NCBI GenBank assembly: GCA_029582165.1
Contig: CM055880.1
Coordinates: 3,534,001 to 3,598,000, forward strand
From: Portulaca oleracea
Lineage: Eukaryota; Streptophyta; Magnoliopsida; Caryophyllales; Portulacaceae
DNA: 64,000 nt
Direction of reading: 5' to 3'
Below are positions 36,301 to 48,509 of this stretch, piece by piece (the first letter of the stretch is position 1; every line of letters begins with the position of its first letter). The notes under the pieces were generated by a model that was not told the origin of the DNA, made no database searches, and saw nothing but the letters and a program-made list of their open reading frames with translations. The position numbers and the translations under genes were made by a program.

Positions 36301-39300
36301 CATAAATAAAGCCGGTGCATTAGTAAGCCCAAACGGCATCACTGTAAACTCATAATGCCCGTATCTTGTCCTGAAAGCGGTCTTAGGTATATCCTCAGCT
36401 CTAACTCTGAGCTGGTGGTATCCTGATCTCAAATCTATCTTAGAAAACATCCCGGCTCCTTGAAGCTGGTCAAACAGGTCATCAATCCTTGGTAGAGGGT
36501 ACTTGTTCTTGATGGTAACTTTGTTATTTCATGTAATCAATACATAGCCTTAAGCTACCGTCCTTCTTCCTTACAAACAACACGAGCTCCCAGGTGATGT
36601 GCTAGGTCTGATGAATCCTTTAATCAATAGATCATCCAATTGCTCTTTTAACTCCTTAAGCTCCGCAGGTGCCATTCTATACGGTGCCTTAGATATAGGT
36701 CTTGTTCCTGAAATTAGCTCAATCTCAAAATCAATTTCCCTCCTCGGGGGTAACTCCATAATTTCTTCCGGGAAGACATCTAGAAAATTACATACTACGG
36801 GGATTTCCTCTATCTTGAGCGGAGTCTTCAAATCTTCACTTACTAAACATAGATAACCCTCGCACCCATGATTAAGCAGCCTTCGAGCCTTTACATAAGT
36901 TATGATGGGGCACGGGTTAGCTCCTAAGTCCCCAACGAAGTGGACTTACGTACTGAGGCGTTCTTAAGAATGACTATCCCCTTATCACACTTGATTTGGG
37001 CTTGCGTCGAAATCAACCAATCCATACCCAGAATGATATCAAACTCTTTTAGGTCTAACTGGATAAGGTTAGCGGGAAATATCTCTGATTTTAACATGAG
37101 TGGGACACCCACGAAACTAGTCGTGCAAGGTATGGTTTGACCATTAGGTAAACTGATAGAATAATTTACTTTTCTGGCTAAATTTTGGAACTTTAACTTT
37201 GAGGCAACTTTGGTTGAAATAAAAGAGTGCGTCGCTCCAGAATCAAATAATGCAGTCAAAGGTTGCATATATATATAAACTGTGCCAGTAACAACTATAC
37301 CAGATTTTACTGCCTCCTGCCTGCTCATGACGTATGCTTGACCCACTGAGCCTTGTTGCGGTGCCTTCGTTGGCGGTGCTGGACGTGTGGTGCCTGGTTC
37401 TGATCTTCGGGCTCTCCTTGGGCATTCTGCAGCTTTATGATCCGGGGCTCCACACCATAAACAATTCCCCGTACCTACCCGACATTGGGAGGTAGTGTGG
37501 TTGGTCCTGCCACATTTCCTGCAGGGTTCATTGACATTGACAGGAGTTGCTTGATTCCTTGGGGCTGAAGGTACTGGCCTCTTGATTGGACTATTCCCCA
37601 CATTTGAGGCACTTTCCATCCCTTTGTCGTTCCACTTCCTCTTGGTAGTCCCCTGGTTTCCGGGGTTTAGAGCTTTTAGCTCCTTCTTTACTCGCTCTAC
37701 CTCCGCAGCCCTCTCATACATTTCTTGCATTGTTCGGAAGTCATGGGATGATAACTGACTACGGATATCTGGCTAGGCCTCCTCATATCAGGTTAACTTC
37801 ACCTCTCCGTCTGACATACTGCAGGGCGAACCGAGACAGTTCATTAAACTTGGCGGTGTATTGTACAACTGAAATATCTTTGTTGAGCATACTCCACTCT
37901 AAAAACTCTTTCTCTTTCTGGCGCCGAAGGGAGTTAGGGTGAAACTGAGCTCGTAAATCACCTAGGAAGTCATTCCAAGACTTCGCGGTCCCTTGATATT
38001 TGTCCTTGATGGTCCTCCACCAAATATCCGCTTCTCCCTTCAAATAGTAGGCGCCTATGGCTAATTTCTTATCTTCTGGTACCTCGACCACTTCAAATAT
38101 TTTCTCTATTTCACGAATCCAATCCTCTAGCACCACGGGGTCGTAGCCCCCTTTGTAAAAGGTTGGGTTCCTTCGGGCTACTCTATCTGCGAAATTTCCC
38201 TCTTTTGACTGACTTACTTGACCCGTAGATGGAAGGGGTATACGCCTAAACAATTCTTGCACTAGCATCCCAAAGGGGTCAGGGTATTGAGGTGGATCAA
38301 AAGGAACAGATCCTAAAGAAGACTCAGGAGGATTAACCATCCCCGGGTTAAGCTGAGGTCCTTGCAATTCTAGTAGATTTCCCTCGGATGTCCCATTTCC
38401 AGGTTCTTCTTGCGATGGCGTGCTTCTTGAATTTTGCGACATACTACAATATTACAACAAAATATATTATTACCCACATAGCTTAACATTATTCCCTCAT
38501 TTTATAGCCCTTTTTTTCGTAAAACTCAGATTTTAGTCAAATGCTCCCGCATAGAATCTTGATTCCTTGGTCAAGTCTTAGGTATCATTCACATACATAT
38601 ATTTATACATAATTAAAATCTCAAAAGAATTTTCACAATCCCAATATATTGTAATTTGCAGAATCCACAATACATATAATTATAAATCCACAATTTCCAT
38701 AACATCCATCCATTTTCATAAATAAAGATAGCGATTCCCCTTTTGATTGTCATAGAGTTTTCATCTCCATTTCCAATCCCAATACATGAGAAAACCAAAA
38801 CATCATGTTCTCCATTCCCCCTTGAATTACAAACCCACACTCCCTTCCACAAAATAATCATAAGGGAGGTTACAAAAATAAGCATAGTCTGGCTAATTAC
38901 ATTGGTGACCCAAAAGCGAAAACCTAGTCACCCGAGATGTACTTGTAGTCATCTAGCCTACACTTATGGTCAACCCCTTGCTAAACCTGCACAAAAGTCA
39001 AATACCGACAACTACTGCTAAACATGAGAGTTAGACCCTTCTTGTTCTTGATCCCTATCCTCTTCCACGCGTCGAAGTCGTAGAGGACAAACGCTCTTGC
39101 GTTTGGTGTACCGAATCCTGGGCCCCAAAGCGGTCCAATCAAAGTCGTTCTCCACCGGGGCGACAGGTGTAGACGTCCCTGCCTCGCACTCGTTGATTTG
39201 TTTTGGCTCGGGGCGCACCTCGTCTTGGTCTAGATCCATGCTAGGATCTTCTTCTTCTTTTCCAGCTATTCGGGCGGTAGGCGTAGTCTCCCCATGAGAC

Positions 39301-42300
39301 GATAGATTCAGAACAATTGGACGTCCTGTGAGGTACGGTGAGAAGTGTAGAAGGATTTCCTCTGCCGGGGGTGCGAACACGTGAGCCGGTGCTTTTCCCG
39401 CGTTGGCAGGCGCCGGTAATCCTAGCACCTCATGAAGATAGGGTCCTAACTTACTGACGTGAAGACCTAAAGATTGTGCAGCTTGAGTGATCATTACCTC
39501 CATCGTGATCTGATTCCAAGCCCCCACATAGTTGAGGCACCATGCGTGGCGTCCGGGTTCTCCACGTATAAGCGATTGGCGGTACTGTCGGATATCATCC
39601 CACGGGCTCGTGGGAAGAGTCGCTAGAAGGCATCGGGCTCGGCAAATGTCGTCATGATATTCGGATTTGGGATTTGCGGTATGAATGCGTCGAGGACATC
39701 TTGTAAAGCCTTAAGATGGGCTTGAGCGTTGGTGGAGGGTCCATGAACATCGCGAACGGATTTGGGAGGGGGTTACCGTCGTTGTCCATCTATACCATAC
39801 ACAAAGTACAATGCAAGATTTTAAAAGCTTATCATGGCCAAAATGAACGAGCTATTTACAATAAAAGAAACAAATTTGTGACGAGGTTCGAGACTCAACC
39901 AAGTTAACCTCTTATGAGCGATTTAACAATTCTAGACCTCATATTGTATTCCCTTTTTCGGGCTTCCTTAAAAACTTTTAATCCATACTACCGTTTAAAA
40001 CCCATTTCATCATATACCAATCCCGCTTGGGACTCGCTTTATAATCTTTTCATTAACTTTCAAAGACTTTTGATGAGGTGCTTTGGCAAACTTCATAATT
40101 TTCCGTTATATTTATTAACTTCACTTGCATAAATTACTAGACTTGACTCATTTCACCTAGATCCTCTCCTTAAAGATTTTGACTAAAACCTTCTTATAAC
40201 CCTGGAAGAAATTCGGCAGCACTTCCCCTATAATTAGAGCTATTCCCAAATTTACATAATCTTGGAAACCTGCAAAGAAGAACAATATACATACTAAACC
40301 AATATTTAGAGCTTCATGCTCATCAACAATTCCCAACATACCACTTGTCATACTTATACCTATCATAAAGAGGCTTGTACTCACATGCCTATCTTTCTCC
40401 CTAAATTAGGATCCATGACTTAAAAAAAATTCTATAATCTCCAAATACTTAATCAAACCTCGGCTCTGATACCACAACTGTAACACCCCAACCTTAATCA
40501 CAAGGTTAAGACTACATCTAGAAACCCAAACCTGTGATTAGCGCAGCGGAACACCTTAGGTCGAGGCATTACCGCCGTCTCCCAAAAGAGACAAGGCAAC
40601 AACACAAAAGAAACTTCCAAAACCACAAGATAACTTACTAACTTGAGAACCTTCACATATAAAACTTATACAACCCCTGGATAAAGTATATAAACTTAAA
40701 CATAGCTTAAAAACTAGAACAACTTCCAAAAATCCAGCTCGCCCTTGCTGACCGATGAATTCCTTAGAAAACTACCTCAAGAGCCTTGAATTACTTTGGA
40801 ACCGACTTGTCCTTGCCCTGGGAGCTCGAACCTCCTAAAACAAAACATTAAAACATTACAAAAAATGAGTGGGGAAACACTCAATACGCAATCCCCCAGC
40901 ACGTAAACCGTTCGAAAACGGTTTTGGTGCCGGCATTTAAATTCATTTTGAAAACAAGGGAAGGATATTAAAATAGGACTTGCATGACATGAACATAAAC
41001 ATATGCATAACATAAATCAATGAAGATAGAAATTAGGTGGAACCCTTACGATCGGTGCAAGCACCTCACACACGCGTATGCCCAAGTTGATCTAAACTTG
41101 GAATGGGTGACTGCTATGCAGTCGACACTGGCCAGGTCAAGGCACTCTGATCAGGAGTGCTAAAACATGAATGTAAGAATAAGCATAGAATGCGGGTCCA
41201 CTGTTAAATATAAAGTCATTGTAAACCATAAAACTTGACATGGCATAAATTGAATGAATTATGACTATAATTTAGATCGTAAAAGCTGGACAATTCGCGT
41301 ACCTTGAGACGCTAGAGACCTTGGCGGCGCAGCTCGGCTTGGAGATGGCTTTTGAAACTTGTCAACTAAGATAAGAATAAGTAGAAATGAAGAACCGAAT
41401 AAGGTTCTAAATTAGATTCACAAGTTTAGAAACTTAGTAATATTAATGAAATAACTTTAGGAATAAAATTTCAGGTTGACTAGAAAATAGAGTTTATAGC
41501 ATAACTTGAGTTAAGAAAATCGAAACGAAGTGAAAGAGTACATCCCGGAATAGAGAAAAACATAATCTACAACTTTGTTAACAACACCAGAAGCTAAAAA
41601 CGAGTGGAAGGGCTCCAAAATGGGCCCGGATAGAAGCTGTGCATATAAAACCTTAGAATTTCCGGGTCGGAAAAACATGAGAATAATGACGTAGAAGATG
41701 ATTCGAATAAAAGAGCTTGAACTTAGGACAATTAGCTTGAATTGATGATGAATAGGGTAATTATAAATTGGAAGCTAGGATGCGAGATAACGAGTCCAAT
41801 ATGGTTTGATGATGTGATAGCAAAAGAATGACGAAACGGAGTAAGACGTACACATCCGAATGTGAATAAAAACAAGCTTGGATTAATGAATTATGGGATG
41901 AGGAATGAAATGAGGAATGAATTGAATTAGACATTGAATGCTATCAAGCTAGAAGGAACTCTTGAGTAGAGTAAAGATATTGAACATTATGATAAAGAAA
42001 GATGGGGAAAAAGGTACTTTGCCAACTCACTAGCTTTTGGAAGCTATTTTTAAGACTCACTTAAGACTCCAAAATGGTACTCTTAGCCTTAAACCCATAT
42101 CTCCGAAATGACAACTTATAACCATGACACATTTATACTTAGAACCCCTTATTGGGTTGATTTGAGGCCCAAAAGATATTAATTTACATAAGCTAAAAAA
42201 AATGGGCAGAAACGTTGTTCTGGACAGCCCTACTTCCCGGGCTCGTAACTCATACTCCCGATATCGTATGACGACGAACCATACCTTTCCGAAAAGCTCG

Positions 42301-45257
42301 CAATGAGGCCTAAAACTTTCATGTTTACCATAAAAACCAAAGAGGTCTCCAAAGGGACGAAAAACAGCCCTCAAAACACTGACTCAGAATTCGTATATAA
42401 AACTGTACCTTCACAGTTTTGGTCATAACTCGGGCTATACATGTCGGAAATTAGAAATTCCAAAGCCTATGGTTTGCTAGCACCTTAAGCTATCAAATGG
42501 AGTAGAAATCTGGGCAAAAATCCCACTTTTATATTACTGTAAATTTCCAGAATCGAAACAGAGACTAACTTGCTCTTAATTTCAGCTCTAATGATACTTT
42601 TAGCCCTTGATTCATACTAATTCTCAACCAAACTTCACTTTGGCTATAATCCACTATATTTCCAGAATTAAACCTTGAATGTTAACTCATCAAAGAGCTC
42701 AAATCCCACATGCAACCATGGATTAAACATAAACTCAACATAAAGGACTTGTTCTTGAACTCTTGCACCAAAACCTCACTAATTCACCCAAATTAAACAT
42801 GACAACACTTAAATAATAATCTTAACATATATAACCAGCCCTTAATACTCAGCAAATTAACAAGAAACTCACATGCATCAAGATTATAACAACATCCATC
42901 AAGAATTTAACAAGAAAACCTCAAGAACTCATCCAAATACACATGCACATACTCCAAACTCAAACCCTAACTTAACCAATCCAATTATACACTTGAATTC
43001 ATGAATTTAGAGAATAAAAGAGATAGAATTTATAAAAGAAACATATATACAACATGTATTTTCAGATTAGGGTTTAGAGAAATTGAAATTGGGGTTTGAG
43101 AGATTACCCTTGGAGTTAAAAATGGATGAAAACACAAGAGGGAGGAAGAGGAGGCGCGACGGCCACCACGGCTGGCGGTTTCCGGCGCCGGCTGGCCGGA
43201 AAAAGTGGCGGCAGGGGGGTGGTTGCTGCTCGGCAGGTTGGAGGGAGAAGAAGGGAGGTGCAAGCTTTTGAGAGTTGTCTATTTTTGAATGAGAGAAAAA
43301 GACTTAAGCCCCCTATTACTAATACATATATATATATATCATCTACTTAAAACTAATACCAATAATAACTAAAATAAACCTTAAATTAAATAGTAATAGG
43401 ATGGTAACAATAGGATAAATATATTTTAATTGTTGTAATAAATTGAAGTATTGGGTTTTTGTAGGAAATTAAATATATTGATGATAATTTGGTAACATAA
43501 AAATAAAATACAATGGAATTTGGATAAGAAGATAATAAAATGGGAAAAGTTACTTCTTGAAATTATGTAAAGGAAATGAAATTAACTAAATTAAAGTTGG
43601 AACGGTAAAATATATATAGAAATCGGGGCGGATAAATATTAACCGTTTCTCGGTAAATAAATTTATAACGTAAAACATATAACCTGAAATACTTTAACTC
43701 ATTGAATAAATGTGTAAAGTAAACTTTTAAGCCGATAGTTCGGCACCTTAGCCATCTCCTGCGCGAGACTTAACACCGATATCAATAAATAAATAAATAG
43801 ATAAATAAAGGTAAACGCGAAAAATTTATAACGTGATTTGAATAATTACAGTGATTAATAGATAATTAAACATGATTTTGGGGTGGGTTATTACAATTTT
43901 TATTTTTGATGAGCCTAATAATACCTTTTTGTGCTATGAAAATTATTTACTCTTTCAACTTTATGATATACAGAGCCCATGTTGATCTCAAGCTTGTATC
44001 CTCTAACATCTTATTCTGTGTGGGATGTTATGGGTCATAACATCCCACATAGAATAAGATTGTTAAAACAACCATTATTAATATGATTAATGTTCAAATG
44101 CTACCATTATTAACATGATTCAATTTCGGTTTGTAAACATCAACAATTAACATTAGCATTATTAAAACTACATCAACATCTAAGAGGTTGTAATTAAGTG
44201 ACAATCGCCCACATCTTTCATAATATGCACCTCATCAAGGTTTAGTTTTTCGTGGAAGCAAAATATCCTATGAATTTAAATTGTGGAGTTGATGAGTTAC
44301 GTTTGTCATGAACAGTGTGGAATTTACCCCTTCCCTCAGTCTGATAAGTTCCTTTGTTATTATTGCTAAGACCGAGGGTTAATGAGGGGGCCAAGTTCAT
44401 ACGGTCTAAAAAAATTTTCATGAAACTACATCATCTTTCACCGTAATTAAATTCGTCTATTGAACAATGTTTCATGTTTTCTTCTGAAATCTTCTAATCT
44501 AAGCTACTATAAATTAACTTAATTAAGCATCACAATCTCTAACCGTGTTTTAAATGTAGGTAACCTTATCTGACAAATAATAATATTCATGTAAAGGTTG
44601 ATTCCGTTGTACATACGTTTCGGTATAACATTGTAAAAATGAAAAATGCACATATATATATATGAGCATATGTTTGCGAAAACAGGCATAACATCAACTT
44701 AATTATTAACATTTGATAGCTCTGGATTGTTGGAAATTGCAGTTTCAACACTGGGAGGAGCTGAAATGGTGATTAGAGAAGTGGTAATTAGAAAGAGTAG
44801 TAGTGATGAAACATGCAAAGCAAATGGTGATGTTTGTGGCCCAACATTTGGAGATTGTTGTGAGGGTTACATCTGTCTTGGACGACATAGGACACCTTCT
44901 CCCTGGGAAGGCGTGTGTATTCCTCAAGGTGATCTGCCTAATACAATCAACAACAACAGAGCTGGTAATTATCATCAACATTAGTTAAACACTAATTACC
45001 CATCTTACTTACTTCCTCTCTTGCATATTATTTGTCTTTGTTATAGTTTTTTCTTGTTTAGTTAATCTACTGAATAATAATAAATTAATAATGTGTAAAT
45101 TTCAGAAGCTGGAGATGAAGCCCAAATGATGGTTGAGGGAGTTCCGAAATGTTTACCACTAGGTGCCACTTGCCAGGTTAATGGGCTTCGTTGCTGTGGA
45201 AATTTGCAATGCCGAACGGCGGCTCGTGCCAGACCATTTACCGGAATCTGCCGTTAA
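30351..45257 (+). CDS. Two-domain secreted cystine-knot protein, gene F, with retrotransposon in intron 1
   Basis: Exons 30351-30408, 44743-44964 and 45106-45257; phases join in frame (58+222+152 = 432 bases, 143 residues). Signal peptide [19 protein letters not shown]. Domain 1 is C-x6-C-x6-CC-x4-C-x13-C with CCEGYIC. Domain 2 is C-x6-C-x6-CC-x4-C-x13-C, ending CR. Exons align closely to gene E, whose intron 1 is only 82 bp; here intron 1 is about 14.3 kb because a full gypsy element (30447-43895) is inserted. No stop or frameshift is seen in the exons, and AATAAA occurs at 45358. Whether so long an intron is spliced efficiently is unknown; exon 1 may instead be separated functionally from exons 2-3. 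Confidence 0.75.
30447..33856 (-). repeat. Gypsy 3' LTR
   Basis: 3410 bp, + strand ends TGTAACACCCC...GGGTTATTACA. The internal short frames (for example 33052-33385) are not genes. Confidence 0.92.
33857..33872 (-). other. Polypurine tract of the gypsy element
   Basis: Minus strand reads TTTTTAGGGGGGAGGA directly before the 3' LTR, the site for second-strand priming. Confidence 0.8.
33922..34338 (-). pseudogene. Gypsy integrase C-terminus with chromodomain-like tail
   Basis: Contains [19 protein letters not shown] and [12 protein letters not shown], typical of the gypsy integrase C-terminal region, then [16 protein letters not shown], the chromodomain-type motif of chromoviruses. It is offset by a frameshift from the preceding integrase frame. 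Confidence 0.85.
34331..36126 (-). pseudogene. Gypsy RT end, RNase H and integrase
   Basis: The frame 36126-35869 has VAFLGHIIT and the thumb/connection region. The frame 35887-34331 (518 aa) carries RNase H ([45 protein letters not shown]) and then integrase. The integrase has an HHCC finger ([11 protein letters not shown]...CLTCQKIK) and DDE residues in [18 protein letters not shown] and [12 protein letters not shown]. This is the best-preserved part of pol. Confidence 0.9.
36133..36831 (-). pseudogene. Gypsy reverse transcriptase core
   Basis: The frame 36831-36571 has [20 protein letters not shown] and [14 protein letters not shown]. After a break at 36450-36570 (LRLCIDY is readable there in another frame) the frame 36450-36133 has [25 protein letters not shown] and the catalytic FIDD of [13 protein letters not shown]. 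The break disables translation of a single polyprotein. Confidence 0.9.
36924..37730 (-). pseudogene. Gypsy Gag zinc knuckles and protease
   Basis: Two zinc knuckles ([14 protein letters not shown] and [14 protein letters not shown]), then the protease active site [13 protein letters not shown] and the downstream DIILGMDWL. The D-S-G-A form is usual for plant gypsy elements. Confidence 0.9.
37783..38442 (-). pseudogene. Gypsy Gag capsid
   Basis: Frame of about 219 residues with the retrotransposon gag domain: [25 protein letters not shown] and [15 protein letters not shown] frameshift near 37730-37783 separates it from the zinc knuckles. Confidence 0.88.
39018..39527 (-). CDS. Extra open frame between primer site and gag of the gypsy element
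   Basis: A 169-residue open frame on the same strand as gag-pol, in a roughly 2-kb leader. It is acidic in the middle ([13 protein letters not shown]) and basic near the end ([17 protein letters not shown]). I recognise no domain. It may be a remnant of a longer leader-encoded protein, since upstream sequence 39530-39790 also looks coding-like but is interrupted. Function unknown. Confidence 0.4.
   Translation of the reverse strand: MGAWNQITMEVMITQAAQSLGLHVSKLGPYLHEVLGLPAPANAGKAPAHVFAPPAEEILLHFSPYLTGRPIVLNLSSHGETTPTARIAGKEEEDPSMDLDQDEVRPEPKQINECEAGTSTPVAPVENDFDWTALGPRIRYTKRKSVCPLRLRRVEEDRDQEQEGSNSHV
40458..40474 (-). other. Primer-binding site of the gypsy element
   Basis: Minus strand TGGTATCAGAGCCGAGG, complementary to the 3' end of initiator tRNA-Met, four bases after the 5' LTR. 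Confidence 0.88.
40479..43895 (-). repeat. Gypsy 5' LTR
   Basis: 3417 bp, about 99 percent identical by eye to 30447-33856, with the same TGTAACACC...TTATTACA ends. Differences include single-base changes and a cluster of small indels near 43685-43765. Confidence 0.92.
44011..44057. repeat. Perfect-looking hairpin in intron 1 of gene F
   Basis: TTATTCTGTGTGGGATGTTA (44011) and its inverted copy TAACATCCCACATAGAATAA (44038) flank a short loop; one mismatch in the 22-bp stem. Confidence 0.8.
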
Positions 45258-45714
45258 TTATGGGAGTGTTAGTGTTAATGTTCCCCTAAATAAAAGTTAA
45301 TCTCTTTGTTGAGAGGTTATGCTCTTGCGGGTCTGTTAGTTATTGTATCCTTATCTCAATAAATATGTAGTCGGAATGTCTTTGTTCATGTGTGGGTTAT
45401 GAAGGTGGACTTTAACATTCCTATGGATGAATAAGATTAAGTTTTTAATTGACTATTATCAGTCTCTCCTTGAGTTTTAAGTCAAGGTGAAATGTACGCT
45501 ATTTATATTCAGATCCCTTAAACTGTGCCCGAAACATGTTTTCTATCTGTGGGGATTGTTGTTGTTGTTGTTCTTTTATTTTTGAAAATTTTGAAATATG
45601 GACCTTGTAAATGAAATTAGAGTTCTCACCAACGAGATATTATCATTTGCATGTGCAACTCTATGGATATCGATTAGCAAAGGGTTGTTTTCACATTGAA
45701 ATATAGACCTTGTA

Positions 45715-45952
45715 CTCCCTCCGTTCTTTTTTATTTGTCATTTACGGTTTTTCAATGCCAATTTTTAATCAATAATTTCTAATATAAATGTTTTGCAAAA
45801 AAATATAATATTATACTTTTTTAATAGTATTTTTTATCACGAATTTAATGACATCAATTTCGTATGATGAATCATTGTACAAATTAAAATATTAACGGTC
45901 AAAGTTTTGGCATAATTTTCAATGACGACTAATAAAACCAAACAGAGGGAGT
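45715..45952. mobile_element. Stowaway-like MITE
   Basis: Starts CTCCCTCCGTTCTTTTT and ends AAACAGAGGGAG, TA on both sides. Downstream of gene F; absent from the corresponding flank of gene E near 15580. Confidence 0.75.
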
Positions 45953-46195
45953 AATTGACATTGGAGGACTGTATTAAATGGTTCGCATTTTGAGATAATT
46001 GTTGTTTCTCCCGTACGAACCCCTAAAACATAGAAAATGATATGTAATGAAAACAAATTTGTGTGGTCCTCTCCTATCATACAGTGCAGCTGATGTACGC
46101 CCATCAGTCCATCACCTTCTCCGCGTGTTTTTTTTTGTTTTTGAATCTATGAAATTAGATTTTTTGTCATTACATTCAAATGATTAGTGCTAACT

Positions 46196-46560
46196 AGAGA
46201 TGACAACGGGACGGGATGGGTGCAGCTGTGCGGGGGTATATTCCCCGTCCTCATTCCTGCATGGACACTTCACCCCCCATCCCCGCCCTACTATTCGTTA
46301 TGGAGGGGGGAAATCTTCCCCCATCCCCATTACCAGAGGGTACCCAAACTCAACGGGGTTAATAGTAGATGAGACTGAGATCAAAACTAAAATAATTATG
46401 GAGTGAGAATGTGAAAATATAGCTAAAGAGAATAAATTATTTATATACACTTAGAGTTTTTTACTAACGAAAATTACAAATTTCCGAAATTATATTGATA
46501 AATTTAATGTAAGAAGGTTATTTATTTATTTTAAAAGAAATCAAGGACGGAGATGGGGAA
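46196..46560. mobile_element. Decayed hAT-type MITE fragment
   Basis: TAGAGATGACAACGGGACGGG on the left resembles the end of the 6712-7305 element, and the interior has CCCCATCCCC runs. No matching right end found. Confidence 0.45.
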
Positions 46561-46697
46561 TATCCATCTTTGATTCTTTAAATTGGCTTGTCCTTTGGTG
46601 GGTGGTGACCTTGACTTATCTTACTGGTTGTACATTCTTTCATATTTTTTTTTCCACAGTGCGGTTACATATATGGATCTGCTATGATACCAATTGA

Positions 46698-47291
46698 AAA
46701 CATTTATAGAGGGGGTCAAGGGCTACAACAAAACACTATAAACAGTTGTTAGTTCGAGGACCTTGAATCTATTAAGGTTGGTTTAATAACAAATGAAATG
46801 AAAACAGAATTTAAATGATAGAAAATAGGTGAGACAAGACACATGTATTTATTCGATATTCACACTTGTAAATAGGGTTTTGCCACTGACTTAAATTTTT
46901 CTTCACTTAGGATTTTAACCACATCACTGCTCATTCACTTAAAAAGCTCAATTACAATGATTCATCGATATATAATTCTCAAACTTATTTTGTTGTCAAT
47001 GTTGTGTCACAATACAGAGTGAGCTCCCGATATTTTCAGATAATAATATATATATCGTTACCTATGTCTATTCTTTTGTTACTAAAATTAATCAAACTGA
47101 GAAGAAATCTGATTTCAATGGTGTTGGGAGATCCAGCGCAATCACTTCAATAGGCCACAGACACAAGTTAAATGAGGTTCCATCTTAAAACCAATTGGTG
47201 TTAAGAGGAGTAGCCCATTTGACTTATATACCATGTGCTTTCTCTTTACTTTTTCGATGTGAGACATTTACTCATGGGTGAATCCCAACAA
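46698..47291. mobile_element. Possible LTR fragment
   Basis: CCATCTTAAAACCAATTGG ... TTTTCGATGTGAGACATTTACTC ... CCAACA resembles common plant LTR text, and GATACCAATTG at its left looks like a decayed primer-site complement. No target duplication found. Confidence 0.35.
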
Positions 47292-47564
47292 ATGGTTTTG
47301 ATTGAAACTCCACAATTCAGATTATTCAACCGAACATATTCAAAAAGAAAAAGTTTAAATATGAATTTTAAGCTTCAAATTATTTCATCACTAACATATA
47401 TAACCATTTTCAGTTACATATTTTGTCACTAAATAATTCACTTCAAAGTTAAAAATAAAACTTCAGTAGTTTGTATCATAATTTTATAATATAATAGTAT
47501 AAACTAAAAAAAAAATCTTAAATTGGAATTTGTATTCCGGTTTTCTTTATTTAATAACAATATT

Positions 47565-48085
47565 ACACATTATCCATTGAATTTACAAATTACTAGGTTT
47601 CATAAAGGATTCTCATGCCGGAAAAATTTCATTATAAAAGCTTTATCTATTGGTTGTGTATGTACGATGTAATCCTAATCCACCTAAGGGTGTAGAAACA
47701 TTATCCCGGCACTTAATTAGAAGAGAACTAAACTTTCATCATAAATGATGAACTATTAAAATTTAAACATTATCCTGGCACTAGAATTTGGATATTACCA
47801 CCAAAAAAACAAAAAAAAAGGACATTAATAATGGTCCTCCATTACAGAAGAAAAACGTGCCGAGAAAGTGATTGCTCTTTTCCTTTTCGTTTCCTGATTT
47901 TATTTCCCTACACATAGGACCAGTAGAAAACCTAAATTATTTGATTAGCGTTTGATAAAAATCTCAATGAAATTTTCTCTGAGGAAAATGTTTCACAAGA
48001 AAATCCATTTTTTTCTGGAAAAAGTTTCTCTTACCCTGGCTAAAGGAAATTTTTCTTAACGGAAGGTAGGAAATTATGAGTCTAC
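47565..48085. repeat. Duplicated flank segment, copy 2
   Basis: Nearly identical to 11865-12375 over about 500 bp, apart from small indels. It lies between genes F and C. Confidence 0.75.
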
Positions 48086-48509
48086 TGTAAAAATTTTCCC
48101 AAGATAAAAATACAATTAAATATTTTATGAAAGTAATTCAATTTGGAAAAATTAACAATTTCTCCAAAATTTCGACCAACTTATAAAATGCACAAATTTT
48201 CCTTCTCTAGCTAATTTTCCTTGTCTGTTTTTTGGCCTTCATATAAGAAACAATTTTTGACGTGTTCAAAACCAATACTTCATAATATTAAAAAATAAAA
48301 ATACCAACGAATTAAAGACATCAATTTATTTATTGACAAAAATGGTAAGGTCCATTTTTATAACCCATACATAAACATAAAATTCCTATCAAGTACTGAG
48401 ATAGGAAGAGTACAACACACTTAACCCACAACAGCATTGTAACCTGTCGACAAAGAGATTAACTTTTATTTAGGGGAATTAACAGGTACTAACACTCCCG
48501 TAATTGTTA

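Larger units (their letters stand above)
30447..43895 (-). mobile_element. Ty3/gypsy chromovirus (Tekay/Del-like), full length with LTRs
   Basis: 13.4-kb element in intron 1 of gene F, bounded by long LTRs and the 5-bp duplication ATTTT (30442-30446, 43896-43900). On the minus strand the order is 5' LTR, primer-binding site, leader ORF, gag, zinc knuckles and protease, reverse transcriptase, RNase H, integrase, chromodomain-like tail, polypurine tract, 3' LTR. Long LTRs with a C-terminal chromodomain fit the Tekay/Del lineage. By eye the LTRs differ by roughly 16 substitutions and a few indels in 3.4 kb, so it is a young insertion. Frame breaks in gag-pol make it non-autonomous as read. Confidence 0.93.
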
